NCBI GenBank assembly: GCA_022414725.1
Contig: CM039462.1
Location: 56,497,823 to 56,561,822 of the forward strand
Origin: Microglena sp. YARC
Taxonomy: Eukaryota; Chlorophyta; Chlorophyceae; Chlamydomonadales; Chlamydomonadaceae
DNA: 64,000 bases
Reading direction: 5' to 3'
Shown: positions 19,971 through 30,370 of the stretch, in pieces
How positions within the stretch are numbered: position 1 is the stretch's first letter
Layout: the number at the start of each line of letters is the position of its first letter
Notes under the pieces: generated by a model
The model's database searches: none
Told to the model about the DNA's origin: nothing
What the model saw: only the letters and a program-made list of their open reading frames with translations
Made by a program: the position numbers and the translations under genes

Positions 19971-20360
19971 TAACATAAATAATATAAACATAAATGATAT
20001 TAAAACAGAATATAAGCGGATATAAACATAAATAATAAAAATTAGAATTTAATCATACATAACATAAATCATACACGTCAGAATGCAAACATAAATCATA
20101 TACTCATAAATCATACAAATCAGAAATATAAACATAAATCATACAATCATAAATAGAACATAAATCATACAAATCAGAACATAAACATAAATCATGTAAA
20201 TCAGAAAACAAACAGAAATCATATACACATAAATCATGCAAATCAGAATATAAACATAAATCATAAAAATCAGAACATAAACATAAATCATACAAATCAG
20301 TGCATAAACATAAATCATAAAAATCAGAACATAAACATAAATCATATACACATAAACCAT
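19970..20360. repeat. ~24-bp AT-rich minisatellite
   Basis: Units of AACATAAATCATACAAATCAG with variable length, probably intronic to the minus-strand exon at 20386. Confidence 0.9.
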
Positions 20361-20385
20361 GTAAACATGAACAACATGGACATAC

Positions 20386-20515
20386 CTGCAGTGGATCCAC
20401 CAGTTGAGATGTCATTGTTTGTTTTCAGCAGCTTGGGCAAAAAGATGGAGGGCGTGGCAGAGGAAGACGCGGGTTCATATGAGTTCAAGCAACACTGAAC
20501 TAACTCCATCTCACC
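20386..20515 (-). CDS. Exon of an unidentified minus-strand gene
   Basis: Bounded by acceptor CCACCCAG|GGTGAG (20516/20515) and donor TGCAG|GTATGT (20386/20385). The 130-nt frame reads EMELVQCCLNSYEPASSSAT, then PSIFLPKLLKTNNDISTGGSTA, with no stop. It is acidic/Ser-rich and has no motif I can place. The strongest support is that its acceptor edge has been amplified about eleven times in the adjoining array. Confidence 0.5.
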
Positions 20516-21370
20516 CTGGGTGGGTAGGGTAAGTGGTTGGGTCGGGTAAGTGGCAAGATGAGAGGCTGGCATGAACTAACTCCATCTCACCCTGGGTGGG
20601 TGGGGTAAGTGGTTGGGTCGGGTAAGTGGCAAGATGAGAGGCTGGCATGAACTAACTCCATCTCACCCTGGGTGGGTGGGGTAAAGTGTTGGGTCGGGTA
20701 AGTGGCAAGATGAGAGGCTGGCATGAACTAACTCCATCTCACCCTGGGTGGGTGGGGTAAGTGGTTGGGTCGGGTAAGTGGCAAGATGAGAGGCTGGCAT
20801 GAACTAACTCCATCTCACCCTGGGTGGGTGGGGTAAGTGGTTGGGTCGGGTAAGTGGCAAGATGAGAGGCTGGCATGAACTAAACTCCATCTCACCCTGG
20901 GTGGGTGGGGTAAGTGGTTGGGTCGGGTAAGTGGCAAGATGAGAGGCTGGCATGAACTAACTCCATCTCACCCTGGGTGGGTGGGGTAAGTGGTTGGGTC
21001 GGGTAAGTGGCAAGATGAGAGGCTGGCATGAACTAACTCTATCTCACCCTGGGTGGGTGGGGTAAGTGGTTGGGTCGGGTAAGTGGCAAGATGAGAGGCT
21101 GGCATGAACTAACTCCATCTCACCCTGGGTGGGTGGGGTAAGTGGTTGGGTCGGGTAAGTGGCAAGATGAGAGGCTGGCATGAACTAACTCCATCTCACC
21201 CTGGGTGGGTGGGGTAAGTGGTTGGGTCGGGTAAGTGGCAAGATGAGAGGCTGGCATGAACTAACTCCATCTCACCCTGGGTGGGTGGAGTAAGTGGTTG
21301 GGTCGGGTAAGTGGCAAGATGAGAGGCTGGCATGAACTAACTCCATCTCACCCTGGGTGGGTGGGGTAAT
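20516..21370. repeat. 76-bp tandem array made of the acceptor edge of the exon at 20386-20515
   Basis: About eleven near-identical 76-bp units. In minus orientation each contains a pyrimidine-rich ACTTACCCCACCCACCCAG, then the exon's first bases GGTGAGATGGAGTTAGTTCA, then CTCTCATCTTGCC. The exon sequence diverges from the array only after GTTAGTTCA. Unit 76 bp, identity very high, so recent. Confidence 0.92.
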
Positions 21371-21454
21371 TGGAAAGATTAGAGGCTGGGCATGTGTATA
21401 TGCCCATGGCATGATAGCGGCTCGGAGGGTGGCTTTTTCACCTCATCCAGTCAA

Positions 21455-22192
21455 ACCAAGCCAACACATCCGAACATCCAAACCAAGCCAACACATCCAA
21501 ACCAAGCCAACACATCCAAACCAAGCCAACACATCCAAACCAAGCCAAAACATCCATACCAAGCCAACATATCCAAACCAAGCCAACACATCCAAACCAA
21601 GCCAACAAATCCAAACCAAGCCAACACATCCAAACCAAGCCAACACATCCAAACCAAGCCAACACATCCAAACCAAGCCAACACATCCAAACCAAGCCAA
21701 CACATCCAAACCAAGCCAACACATCCAAACCAAGCCAACACATCCAAACCAAGCTAACACACCAAAAACAAGCCAACACATCCAAACCAAGTCAACACAT
21801 CCAAACCAAGCCAACACAACCAAACCAAGCCAACACATCCAAACCAAGCCAACACATCCAAACCAAGCCAACACATCCAAACCAAGCCAACACATCCAAA
21901 CCAAGCCAACACATCCAAACCAAGCCAACACATCCAAACCAAGCCAACACATCCAAACCAAGCCAACACATCCAAACCAAGCCAACAGACCCAAACCAAG
22001 CCAACACATCCAAACCAAGCCAACACAACCAAACCAAGCCAACACATCCATACCAAGCCAACACATCCAAACCAAGCCAACACACCCAAACCAAGCCAAC
22101 ACATCCAAACCAAGCCAACACATCCAAACCAAGCCAACACATCCAAACCAAGCCAACACATCCAAAACAAGCCAACACATCCAAAGCCTAAC
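21455..22192. repeat. 19-bp satellite (AACCAAGCCAACACATCCA)
   Basis: About 38 head-to-tail copies with a few substitutions. Because 19 is not a multiple of 3 and the unit has no stops, long frames appear on both strands; these are artefacts. Confidence 0.95.
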
Positions 22193-22224
22193 ATACACTT
22201 ATCATGGGAGAGTGAGGGGCAGGT

Positions 22225-22570
22225 GGGGGGTTGAGAGAGGAAAGTGATAGGGAGGGGGTGATTTGAGAGGAAGGTGATAGGAAGGTGTGGGGTGGTGAGA
22301 GGAAGGTGATAGGAAGGTGTGGGGTGGTGAGAGGAAGGTGATAGGAAGGTGTGGGGTGGTGAGAGGGTTATAGGAAGGTGTGGGGTGGTGAGAGGAAGGT
22401 GATAGGAAGGTGTGGGGTGGTGAGAGGAAGGTGATAGGAAGGTGTGGGGTGGTGAGAGGGTGATAGGAAGGTGTGGGGTGGTGAGAGGAAGGTGATAGGA
22501 AGGTTTGGGGTGGTGAGAGGGTGATAGGAAGGGGTAATGTGAGAGGAAGGTGGTAAGAAGGGATGGGCTG
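22225..22570. repeat. ~31-bp minisatellite (GGAAGGTGTGGGGTGGTGAG)
   Basis: About ten units of GGAAGGTGATAGGAAGGTGT plus GGGGTGGTGAGA with deletions. Confidence 0.9.
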
Positions 22571-22900
22571 GTGTGAGGAAGGTTGGATGCAGGGAGGGGG
22601 GATTATGTTGATGATAGCATTTGTCCTGCTTCCCTATTAGACTTCAAATGCAGGGATATATTTTCCCGCAATAAATTCCGATCGGAATACGAGACCCCGT
22701 TTTTGCCCAAATTGCCAGATTAAGAAACCTATAAAATAAAAGTGTTTATTTTATTTTACTAAAATTGAACAAAAATGACAAAAATCAACATAATTGGAAT
22801 AAGAATCCTGTTTTGGGAGGGGGGAAAGGAGAATAAAAAGGAAAAGGAATAATATTTCCCCTTTTTGACTTGAAAAAAACATTTAAATATCACTGTTTAT

Positions 22901-23188
22901 ATGTTCCAACACCTTGACGGAGCTAAAAACGACTGGAAACCTGGCAATCTTTGAGAGATTCTTGCGGACGCTGCGCACAAAGCTGTGCAGGATGGTTCAT
23001 CAGCCGCACCCATAGCATCGAGCTCATGCGTTGTGACGTTTCCTGGCGACATAAAGCAGCGTGGTAAAGGCCGCAGCTTCATTGTAACGCTCAATATCGG
23101 GGGCGAAGTCCAGCCTGGTCTAAAGAGTCTTGTCCAAGGGGAACTTATGGACATCACGCCCCAAACTAAAATATTACGAAGAAGATAA
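22901..23188 (+). pseudogene. Unidentified coding-like fragment with one in-frame stop
   Basis: From ATG 22901 the frame reads MFQHLDGAKNDWKPGNL, a TGA near 22952, then EILADAAHKAVQDGSSAAP, then VVTFPGDIKQRGKGRSF, IVTLNIGGEVQPGLKSLV and ITPQTKILRRR-stop. The composition looks like real protein and the flanks are AT-rich repeats. No family recognised; could be a transposon or a captured gene fragment. Confidence 0.35.
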
Positions 23189-23214
23189 AAGTTGTTTTGG
23201 CGGAGCCCCCCAGA

Positions 23215-24600
23215 TTCAACATTTTTCTGTCAGTTTATGTCAAGACTGGTCTTCGTCTATATTTGAGTTTCTGTCAGTTTCTGTCAAGACTGGTCTTCGT
23301 CATGTATTCGAGTTTCTGCCAGTTTCTGTCAAGACTGGTTTGAGTCGTGTGGTTAGATTTTCTGTCAGGACTGGTCTGAGTCATGTGGTTCAAGTTTCTG
23401 TCAGTTTCTGTCAGGACTGGTCTGAGTCATGTGGTTCAAGTTTCTGTCAGTTTCTGTCAGGACTGGTCTGAGTCATGTGGTTCAACTTTCTGTCAGTTTC
23501 TGTCAGGACTGGTCTGAGTCATGTGGTTCAAGTTTCTGACAGTTTCTGTCAGGACTGGTCTGAGTCATGTGGTTCAAGTTTCTGACAGTTTCTGTCAGGA
23601 CTGGTCTGAGTCATGTGGTTCAAGTTTCTGTCAGTTTCTGTCAGGACTGGTCTGAGTCATGTGGTTCAAGTTTCTGTCAGTTTCTGTCAGGACTGGTCTG
23701 AGTCATGTGGTTCAAGTTTCTGTCAGTTTCTGTCAGGACTGGTCTGAGTCATGTGGTTCAAGTTTCTGAAAGTTTCTGTCAGGACTGGTCTGAGTCATGT
23801 GGTTCAAGTTTCTGTCAGTTTCTGTCATGGCTGGTCTGAGTCATGTGGTTCAAGTTTCTGTCAGTTTCTGTCAGGACTGGTCTGAGTCATGTGGTTCAAG
23901 TTTCTGTCAGTTTCTGTCAGGACTGGTCTGAGTCATGTGGTTCAACTTTCTGTCAGTTTCTGTCAGGACTGGTCTGAGTCATGTGGTTCAAGTTTCTGTC
24001 AGTTTCTGTCAGGACTGTCAGTCTGAGTCTGTCATGTGGTTCAAGTTTTCTGTCAGTTTCTGTCATTCTGGTCTGAGTCATGTGGTTCAAGTTTCTGTCA
24101 GTTTCTGTCAGGACTGGTCTGAGTCATGTGGTTCAACTTTCTGTCAGTTTCTTTCAGGACTGGTCTGAGTCATGTGGTTCAACTTTCTGTCAGTTTCTGT
24201 CAGGACTGGTTTGAGTCATGTGGTTCAACTTTCTGTCAGTTTCTGTCAGGACTGGTCTGAGTCATGTGGTTCAAGTTTCTGACAGTTTCTGTCAGGACTG
24301 GTCTGAGTCATGTGGTTCAACTTTCTGTCAGTTTCTGTCATGGCTGGTCTGAGTCATGTGGTTCAAGTTTCTGTCAGTTTCTGTCAGGACTGGTCTGAGT
24401 CATGTGGTTCAACTTTCTGTCAGTTTCTGTCAGGACTGGTCTGAGTCATGTGGTTCAACTTTCTGTCAGTTTCTGTCAGGACTGGTCTGAGTCATGTGGT
24501 TCAAGTTTCTGTCAGTTTCTGTCAGGACTGGTCTGAGTCATGTGGTTCAAGTTTCTGTCAGTTTCTTTCAGGACTGGTCTGAGTCATGTGGTTTGAGTTT
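23215..24600. repeat. 46-bp satellite
   Basis: About 29 copies of GTTTCTGTCAGGACTGGTCT + GAGTCATGTGGTTCAA + GTTTCTGTCA. Variation is mostly AAG/AAC and TCTGTCAG/TCTGACAG. It ends in a dispersed repeat (TATTTCAGATTTATGTAGGC...) also present at 5330. Confidence 0.95.
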
Positions 24601-24762
24601 CGTATTTCAGATTTATGTAGGCCGGTTTGAGTAAATGAGTAGGTACTAGGGCTACTCAAGCCTGATTTCAGATTATAATTTACAAAACTATATACGGCTC
24701 ACCTAAATTTTCTTTATGGCAAAAGACCCAAGGGGAATAAGGGACACATGCAGGCAGGGGAG

Positions 24763-24956
24763 CAGGGTACTACATTTGTCAAATTGGTGAGCGCTTAAAG
24801 CGCACAAGCGTCAAATTGGTCAACGCTTAGTAGTGCAAAAAGCGCAAAAACTGCGCACTGCGCCCACAGGGGGATGAAAAAAATGCGCGAAACGTGCACT
24901 GGGGCTCAAAAAACGGGCGCAAAATCGCGCTACCGCACGCGCTTTGTAGTACCCTG
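24763..24956 (+). mobile_element. hAT-like MITE, copy 6 (194 bp)
   Basis: CAGGGTACTACATTTGTC...TTTGTAGTACCCTG with perfect 8-bp duplication CAGGGGAG (24755-24762, 24957-24964). Confidence 0.92.
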
Positions 24957-25189
24957 CAGGGGAGTACGCGGCTTCCGTACATAGATGCTTGGCTCATTCT
25001 ACCCATATGACCCATATTACTCATTCCACCCATACTACCCATATTAATCATTAAATAAATATAAGTGAATGGATAGTATGGGTAGAATGAGTAACATAGC
25101 CGTTCCCTACTCACCATGGGACGTAACCAGGAGTGGGAGTATTGGGATTCCTTGTGACAAAGATGCTTGGCTGTAGGCTGCCAAACCAG

Positions 25190-25400
25190 TTTATTTTTTA
25201 CCGCTATATATAGCGATCGCTAGTTTTGATTCCATTTTAGCGAATTATCGCTAAAACATAAGTAAAAACAAGTTTTTGTGTGCCCTTAATGGCCCTAGAA
25301 AGCTACAAAAAGCTATAGAAAGCACTATAACGCTGTCCCTGGAGGAGGCCTAAAAACCATAGAGCTAGGAAAACCCAAATTTCAGACTAGAAAAAAAGAA
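25190..25400 (+). repeat. AGCGATCGCT dispersed element, copy 1
   Basis: TATATATAGCGATCGCTAGTTTTGA, TTAGCGAATTATCGCTAA, AAAAGCTATAGAAAGC and GCTGTCCCTGGAGGAGGCCT. Similar copies at 26197-26432 and 30925-31075, and an inverted partial copy at 30815-30890. Confidence 0.8.
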
Positions 25401-25448
25401 AACAAACTGTGCCAACCAAGTAAACGGCACAAGTAGCCTCTTTCAGTG

Positions 25449-25647
25449 ATTTACAATGGTCTAATGGTAGACCAGATCGCTAAAGAATGAAGAGTCGGGG
25501 GTTCGACCCCCCCTTCGCGGTCGCTCTTGGCGTTGCAGGTCGTCGTCAACCGCGATGGTAGCTTGTCCAGTTGAGGTAGGAGACCGCTCCCCACCCGCGT
25601 ACGACGGGCTCCCTTAACACCACGCCCCACCAGGCGTTATCATTACC
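25449..25647 (+). mobile_element. tRNA-derived SINE, copy 6
   Basis: A box AATGGTCTAATGGTAGACC, B box GGGGGTTCGACCCCCC, CGTCGTCAACCGCGATGGTA, tail CCACCAGGCGTTATCATTACC. The best-preserved tRNA-like head in the window. Confidence 0.88.
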
Positions 25648-25930
25648 TTGTCCTGTATCAATGAGGTAGTAAGTACAGCTACCTGCAAGCTAAAACTTTA
25701 AAGTAGAGCTACCTTTAAACGGCACAAGTAGGACAGGAATAGGCCGGGAATAGGGTATATTTTGTTTCCTGGTAGATGTATATTAATTGCCCAAGACGGC
25801 AAGCAGCCAAATTGCTGGCTGAAGCTATGAAAACAAGTTCAAGTCCAAGTATATAATCGGACTCGCCTCAATTCCCTTTAGGGGAAAGGACCCCGGAGGG
25901 ATGTGAGACACATCAAGTACATGACTTGAG

Positions 25931-26155
25931 GAGTTTTTGGCGAAGCCCCCCCTTCTTGGGGGCGGGAGCCCCCATGTTTACCCATTTGTCCGTCTGTCTG
26001 ACCGGAATAAAAGAAAAACTTGAAGCATGACACGTCATCCAACGGCCGCGTAACTAACTCGCTTCGGTCAGCTCCATCGTTGTCACCATTCGTTCCGTTG
26101 CCAACACACTCCGCCAATTTTCCGCGTCGCTTGCGACGCTGCATAGAACTTGTTT
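25931..26155 (+). mobile_element. GGCGGAGCC element, copy 3
   Basis: TTTTTGGCGAAGCCCCCCCT...GGGGGCGGGAGCCCCC, TTACCCATTTGTCCG, CACGTCATCCAACGGCCGCG, TAACTCGCTTCGG, CTCCGCCAATTTTCC, GCGTCGCTTGCGACGC. Confidence 0.8.
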
Positions 26156-26196
26156 GGGGGATTTTGGGGGGAGTGCATGACTTCAGGAGTTTTTAT

Positions 26197-26432
26197 TTCT
26201 GCTATATATAGCAATCGCTAGTTTTGACCCAGTTTTAGCAAAATTATCGCTAACACGAAAAGTATAAAAACAAAGTTTTTTATGTTTTTACCCTTATCAG
26301 ATACTGGCACTAAAAAGCTGCAAAAAGCTGTAAAAAGCTATAGAAAACTCAAAAACGCTGTCCGTGGAGGAGGCCTATAACTATAAAGCTAAAGCTATAA
26401 AGCTAGGAAAACCCCACTTTCAGATTTGAAAA
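26197..26432 (+). repeat. AGCGATCGCT dispersed element, copy 2
   Basis: Parallels 25190-25400. The surrounding phrases CAATTCCCTTTAGGGGAAA / GGGACACATG also recur at about 24700, 25868 and 26588, so the 24.6-26.7 kb region is a set of diverged ~0.7-1.2 kb duplications. Confidence 0.75.
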
Positions 26433-26779
26433 AAAAAGGTGCATGACTTCCCAGTGACGAAGACACTTGGCTGTGGTCTTCCCAGCAGGTAAAGAACCAC
26501 GAAAAGACCAGGGATAGGGTACATAATATATAGGACTTGTCCCAATTTCTAGGTGGTTTGAGGTGGTTCTATATAGGGCTCACCTCAATTCCCTTTAGGG
26601 GAAAAGACCCCAGAGGAATGTGAGACACATCCAGGCGGGGGAGAGCTCGGCTTCCGTGCATGGATGCTTGGCTGCAGATGGTCATGAACCTGGTGTGACC
26701 AAGCATTCCAACTTGAGTGGTCCTGGGCGCGGGAGAGGTACGTGGAGACAGATGGCGAGGGCCGTTCGGGCACGCCATG

Positions 26780-27370
26780 AGCTGAGGAAACTCACCTGGG
26801 GGTTGGAAGTGTTGGTGGGTGGGTAAGTAGGTGGTGGTGGGTGGTGGTGGTGGTAGTGGTGGTGGTGGGTGGGTAAGTAGGTGGTGGTGGGTGATGGTGG
26901 GTGGTGGTGGAGGTGGTGGGGAAAAGAAAACATGACACGTACCCGCCGTGAGCTGAGGGAACTCACCTGGGGTTAGGAAGTGTTGGTGGGTGGGTAAGTA
27001 GGTGGTGGTGGTAGTGGTGGTAGTGGGTGGTATTGGTGGTGGTGGTTAAGAGAAAAACATGACACGTACCCGCCGTGAGCTGAGGGAACTCACCTGGGGT
27101 TAGGAAGTGTTGGTGGGTGGGTAAGTAGGTGGTGGTGGTAGTGGTGGTGGTGGTAGTGGTGGTGGTGGTGGTGGTTAAAAGAAAAACATGACACATACCC
27201 GGCATGAGATGAAGTAACTCACCTGGGTTTAGGAAGTGTTGGTGGGTGGGTAAGTAGGTGGTGGTGGTGGTGGTAGTGGTGGTGGTGGTAGTGGTGGTAG
27301 TGGTGGTGGTGATGGTGGTTAAAAGAAAAACATGACACATACCCGGCATGAGATGAAGTAACTCACCTGG
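26780..27370. repeat. GGT-rich array with repeated CTCACCTGGGG exon-edge-like unit
   Basis: Five copies of GAGCTGAGGGAACTCACCTG GGG + TTAGGAAGTGTTGGTGGG separated by (GGTGGT)n. In minus orientation each unit has CCTAACCCCAG|GTGAGTTCCCTCAGCTC, an acceptor-like edge followed by up to 40 shared bases. Only the unit at 26780 continues into unique sequence. No protein recognised. Confidence 0.7.
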
Positions 27371-27399
27371 GATTGGACAAAGGTGGGGTTAGAAAGTGG

Positions 27400-27430
<31 letters not shown>

Positions 27431-27472
27431 TGTATGTATGTATGTATGTATGTATGTATGCATGTATGTATG

Positions 27473-27502
<30 letters not shown>
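27400..27502. repeat. (ATGT)n microsatellite
   Basis: About 25 copies of GTAT with one GCAT interruption. Confidence 0.95.
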
Positions 27503-27503
<1 letters not shown>

Positions 27504-27701
27504 TGAACTTTGGCACATCCACGTGGTACACCAATTCAGCCATGACCCTGCGGCAGCCATAACAAAATATCTATGAAAAGGGCCCCCCATAAAAGAAGAG
27601 ATCTTCTCTTGAATTAGTTACCAAAGTAAGACTTCGTATGAGCCAAGGCTAACTTTATATGAGCCAAGGCCAACTTTATATGCGCCAAGGCTGAAGAGAC
27701 A

Positions 27702-27886
27702 AGTTATATGCAGCGTCGCAAGTGACGCGTACAATTTGGCGGAGTGTGTTGGCAACTGGAGCTGACCGGACCTAGTTAGTTATGAGACAGTTGGCTGACG
27801 TGTAAGGCTTCAATTTTTTGGCTGGTCAGTCGGACGGGTGACAAATGGACAATAGGGTAACCCTGGGGCTCCCGCTCCGCCAAAAC
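27702..27886 (-). mobile_element. GGCGGAGCC element, copy 4
   Basis: Reverse orientation: GCAGCGTCGCAAGTGACGC, GGCGGAGTGTGTTGGCAAC, AGTTAGTTATGAGACAG, GCTGACGTGTAAGGC, GACAAATGGACAA, GGGGCTCCCGCTCCGCC. Confidence 0.78.
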
Positions 27887-28059
27887 CACCAAGACCTAAC
27901 TAAACACCTAACCTAACCTAACCACTAAGACCTAACTAAACCAAACACACTCATAACCAAAACCACCAAGAAGGCTCCCGCTCCGCCAAGACCCCTGACT
28001 CACGTGAAATGTTCTCAACAGTGCAAAGCTCATTGAGGGGGAGCTTATTCCTACACTCT

Positions 28060-28803
28060 TCACACACACACACACACACACAAACACTCACATGAAATTT
28101 TATCAAGAGTGCAAAGGTCATTGAAGGGGAGGTTGTCCCTAGACATGATTTTCTGGGATGAATCTTCCATTGTTGGCTTGCACAAGGTGGTGGGCTCTGA
28201 GCAGAGGTTTGACTTGTTGTTTGACTCATGGTCACTGGCCTTCCGGGATGAATCTTCCATCGTTGGCTGGCACAAGGTGGCGGGCTCTGAGCAGAGGTTT
28301 GACTTGTTGTTTGACTCATGGTCACTGGCCTTCCGGGATGAACCTTCCATCGTTGGCTGGCACTGGGTGATAGCTGGCTCTGAGTATATGCTTGACTTGA
28401 TTGACTCATGGCCACTAGCCTCCAAGGATGAGTCCTCCATCGATGGCGAATGGGCCTCCTTTACCTCCACTAACTCACAATGGGCCTGAGCTGACCCACT
28501 CTGGACCTGAGCTGACCCACTCTGGACCTGAGCTGACCCACTCTGGACCTGAGCTCCCACCTGTGTTGGCTCTTCCGGGGATCCAAACTCATGGGAGGCA
28601 CTGTTCGGGAAGCTGAAGCATGTCTCATCTTTCAAATTGGCTATCTCTCGAAACGAATTATCGCTGATCTTTACTTCATCGATACCTTCTGGGTGGGTGG
28701 CCATTTGTTTGGTAAGGGTCATCTTGTGGACGGAGTAGGTATCTCTCGGTGGCTCCCCCCACTGTGCGAGTTGTGGGGACGGGGATCTAAGAGGGTGGGT
28801 CAA
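28060..28803 (-). CDS. Unrecognised minus-strand open frame with internal repeats
   Basis: A 247-codon frame, long for non-repeat sequence here. The first ~85 residues are unique (including ISDNSFREIANLKDETCFSF). Then three SGSAQVQ repeats (21-bp units at 28490-28555) and three diverged ~33-residue blocks built on QPTMEDSSRKASDHESNN. It is Ser/Glu-rich, hydrophilic and probably disordered, and its last codons run into a (CA)n tract, so the real end is likely spliced. It lies downstream of the cyclase exons on the same strand and could be that gene's C-terminal tail; that is only a guess from position. Confidence 0.35.
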   Translation of the reverse strand: MTHPLRSPSPQLAQWGEPPRDTYSVHKMTLTKQMATHPEGIDEVKISDNSFREIANLKDETCFSFPNSASHEFGSPEEPTQVGAQVQSGSAQVQSGSAQVQSGSAQAHCELVEVKEAHSPSMEDSSLEASGHESIKSSIYSEPAITQCQPTMEGSSRKASDHESNNKSNLCSEPATLCQPTMEDSSRKASDHESNNKSNLCSEPTTLCKPTMEDSSQKIMSRDNLPFNDLCTLDKISCECLCVCVCV

Positions 28804-28890
28804 GGCCCCCCATCAAGGCCCCCCAGCAGGTCGCACAAGGGGGTATGCTCCTCCCTGCGGCAGATGGTGGCGGATGGTGGGTGGTGAGTG

Positions 28891-29012
28891 ATAGGGGGAA
28901 GCTAGCCCAGGGTAAGCCAGCCCGGGGGTGGGGGTTCAGGGGTTTAGGGTTTATGTTTTAGGGCTCAGGGTTTAGGGGTAACCGGTTACCCCCGGGCTAG
29001 CTTCCTCCCTAT
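28891..29012. mobile_element. Fold-back MITE with 9-bp target duplication and TTTAGGG-like core
   Basis: Terminal inverted repeats ATAGGGGGAAGCTAGCCC / GGGCTAGCTTCCTCCCTAT (about 25 bp, extending to GGGTAA/TTACCC). Flanked by GTGGTGAGT at 28881-28889 and 29013-29021. Core holds CAGGGGTTTAGGGTTTATG and GGGCTCAGGGTTTAGGGG. A 9-bp duplication suggests Mutator-like mobilisation. Confidence 0.75.
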
Positions 29013-29536
29013 GTGGTGAGTAGGCAATGGCTATATGACTAGGGGTCGGCTATGTTATATAACATTAGTGAATACATAAGAGTATATAATAATATATAAT
29101 ATTAGTCGGACGAGCCGTCTCACCAGAAATTCGAATTTATTTGAAAAACTAATATTATTGTGACACTATTGAAATGCAAGTCAATATTAGTGTTTCAAAC
29201 ACTAATATTAGTTGCCGTTCCTTATATATGACTCTTGTTACCCATTCATTTTTTTTTCTGTTTCTTCTGAAGGTGGCTTGGGCCCAATATTGGGTGGCTT
29301 GGGTCAAATATTGTTTTTTGTTTTCATTAAAATTATAATTAAGATGGCTGATGTGAAAGGATCCTTGATCTTTTCTTTCACAATATGCAATAAAATAAAC
29401 TTACAGGATGATGCCAGGAGCCATAGAAAGTCCGGCACGGCCCATGTTGGGGTATCGGGCAGTGGTTTCTATTAGGGGATCACGTGATCTATCGATACCC
29501 TGGGTCCGGCGATATTCTGGGCACCTTCTCGGGGGT

Positions 29537-29561
29537 CCCCCCCCCCCCCCCCCCCCCCCCC
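29537..29561. repeat. Poly-C run (25 bp)
   Basis: Uninterrupted C25. Confidence 0.97.
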
Positions 29562-29762
29562 TGGCCCCTAGCCAACTTTTTCCTAACTTTTTTCTGACTG
29601 CTCCCTTTCATCTCTGGAGAAGTGCAACGACTTCGTCTCAATGCAAGCGTTCTAATTCCATACTTTCCAGACACCTGCTATGCAATTCAAGCTCGATTTC
29701 AGGTTCAAGTTCGAAACCTTGCTGTACCGGTGATCTGCTGCTTATCCTGGTCTGGGTTTGGC

Positions 29763-30315
29763 ATGGATGTATCAATTAGCACTGCAAAGTCGAACGGGAC
29801 CATCGAGGAGTCTATTCACGACGAAAGTCCATCCAAGAGGCAGCATGTCAACCTGAGCGATAGCCGCCTGCTGTCTGACGACGATGACGGATGCACATTT
29901 TGTGCTCGGTCGGCAACTGATTTCGCGGGGTCGCAACAGTTCGAGCAGCACAAGAAGTTCTGCAAGGGTACTCAGGCGAAAATCCCTCCATGTTAGTGTG
30001 GGAAGGTCTGGACAGCTGCTGATGATGTTGAGACACACAGAGCATCTTGCTTTGTGTACAAAGCCCTGAAACCCCTTTCTGGACAGCAGAAAATCAGCAA
30101 CTTCTTTGGAGTCAAACCAGCACAGCCACAGCCACTTGATGGAGATGATGCAACTGCAAGTGCTGAGCCCAACAAAACTATTTGCCAAGGTTGGAGGCCT
30201 GTGGAGTGGCCTCAGCCATTCTGTGAGAATTACCCCTACCAGCTCCACCGTCCTACCGAGGCCCATCGTGTAACCGAGGTGCCTTGGAGTGCTACTACAA
30301 AGGGTTTCTTGGTCT
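29763..30315 (+). pseudogene. Zinc-finger/transposon-like gene fragment with a premature stop
   Basis: The plus-strand frame from MDVSISTAKSNG reads through CTFCARSATDFAGSQQFEQH and KKFCKGTQ, a Cys2-His-Cys-type finger. At 29995-29997 it meets TAG, then continues in the same frame as CGKVWTAADDVETHRASC, a second finger-like unit. It goes on through LSGQQKISNFFGV to CQGWRPVEWPQPF and ENYPYQLHRP...VPWSATTKGF. The C-x-G...YP-x-x-LH...W pattern recalls the N-terminal part of KDZ-type transposase-associated proteins, a weak match from memory. The frame is cut by a TIR-element end at about 30315. One stop plus truncation indicates a pseudogene or TE remnant. Confidence 0.45.
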
Positions 30316-30370
30316 ATTTTAGGCCACAGGCAGCTACAGGCAGCAGCTTCTAGGCAGCTCCCCTGGCTGG
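30315..30370 (+). mobile_element. TIR element, 'AGCAGCTTCTAGGCAGCTCC' family, left end only
   Basis: CTATTTTAGGCCACAGGCAG, CTACAGGCAGCAGCTTCTAG and GCAGCTCCCCTGGC. The right end was not found within 1 kb. Confidence 0.55.

Noticed and set aside
21357..22247. 296-codon frame, and 251-codon frame on the other strand
   Set aside because: Created by the 19-bp satellite; every frame gives the same phase-shifted peptide repeat.
22985..23188. Minus-strand frame over the same region (22897-23157)
   Set aside because: The plus-strand frame has the more protein-like composition and extends upstream past one stop; the minus frame is probably its shadow.
20516..24600. CRISPR-like array
   Set aside because: Units are head-to-tail tandem repeats (76, 19, 31 and 46 bp) without unique spacers; eukaryotic setting; no cas genes.
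25449..25530. Functional tRNA gene
   Set aside because: A and B boxes are present but no full cloverleaf closes, and the sequence continues into the SINE body shared with other copies.
28060..28803. Assigning the minus frame as the cyclase C-terminus
   Set aside because: Same strand and correct side, but no phase-compatible link from exon G and no family motif; left as unrecognised.
28935..28980. Chromosome end or true interstitial telomere
   Set aside because: Only a few degenerate TTTAGGG-like units within a 122-bp element with its own target duplication.
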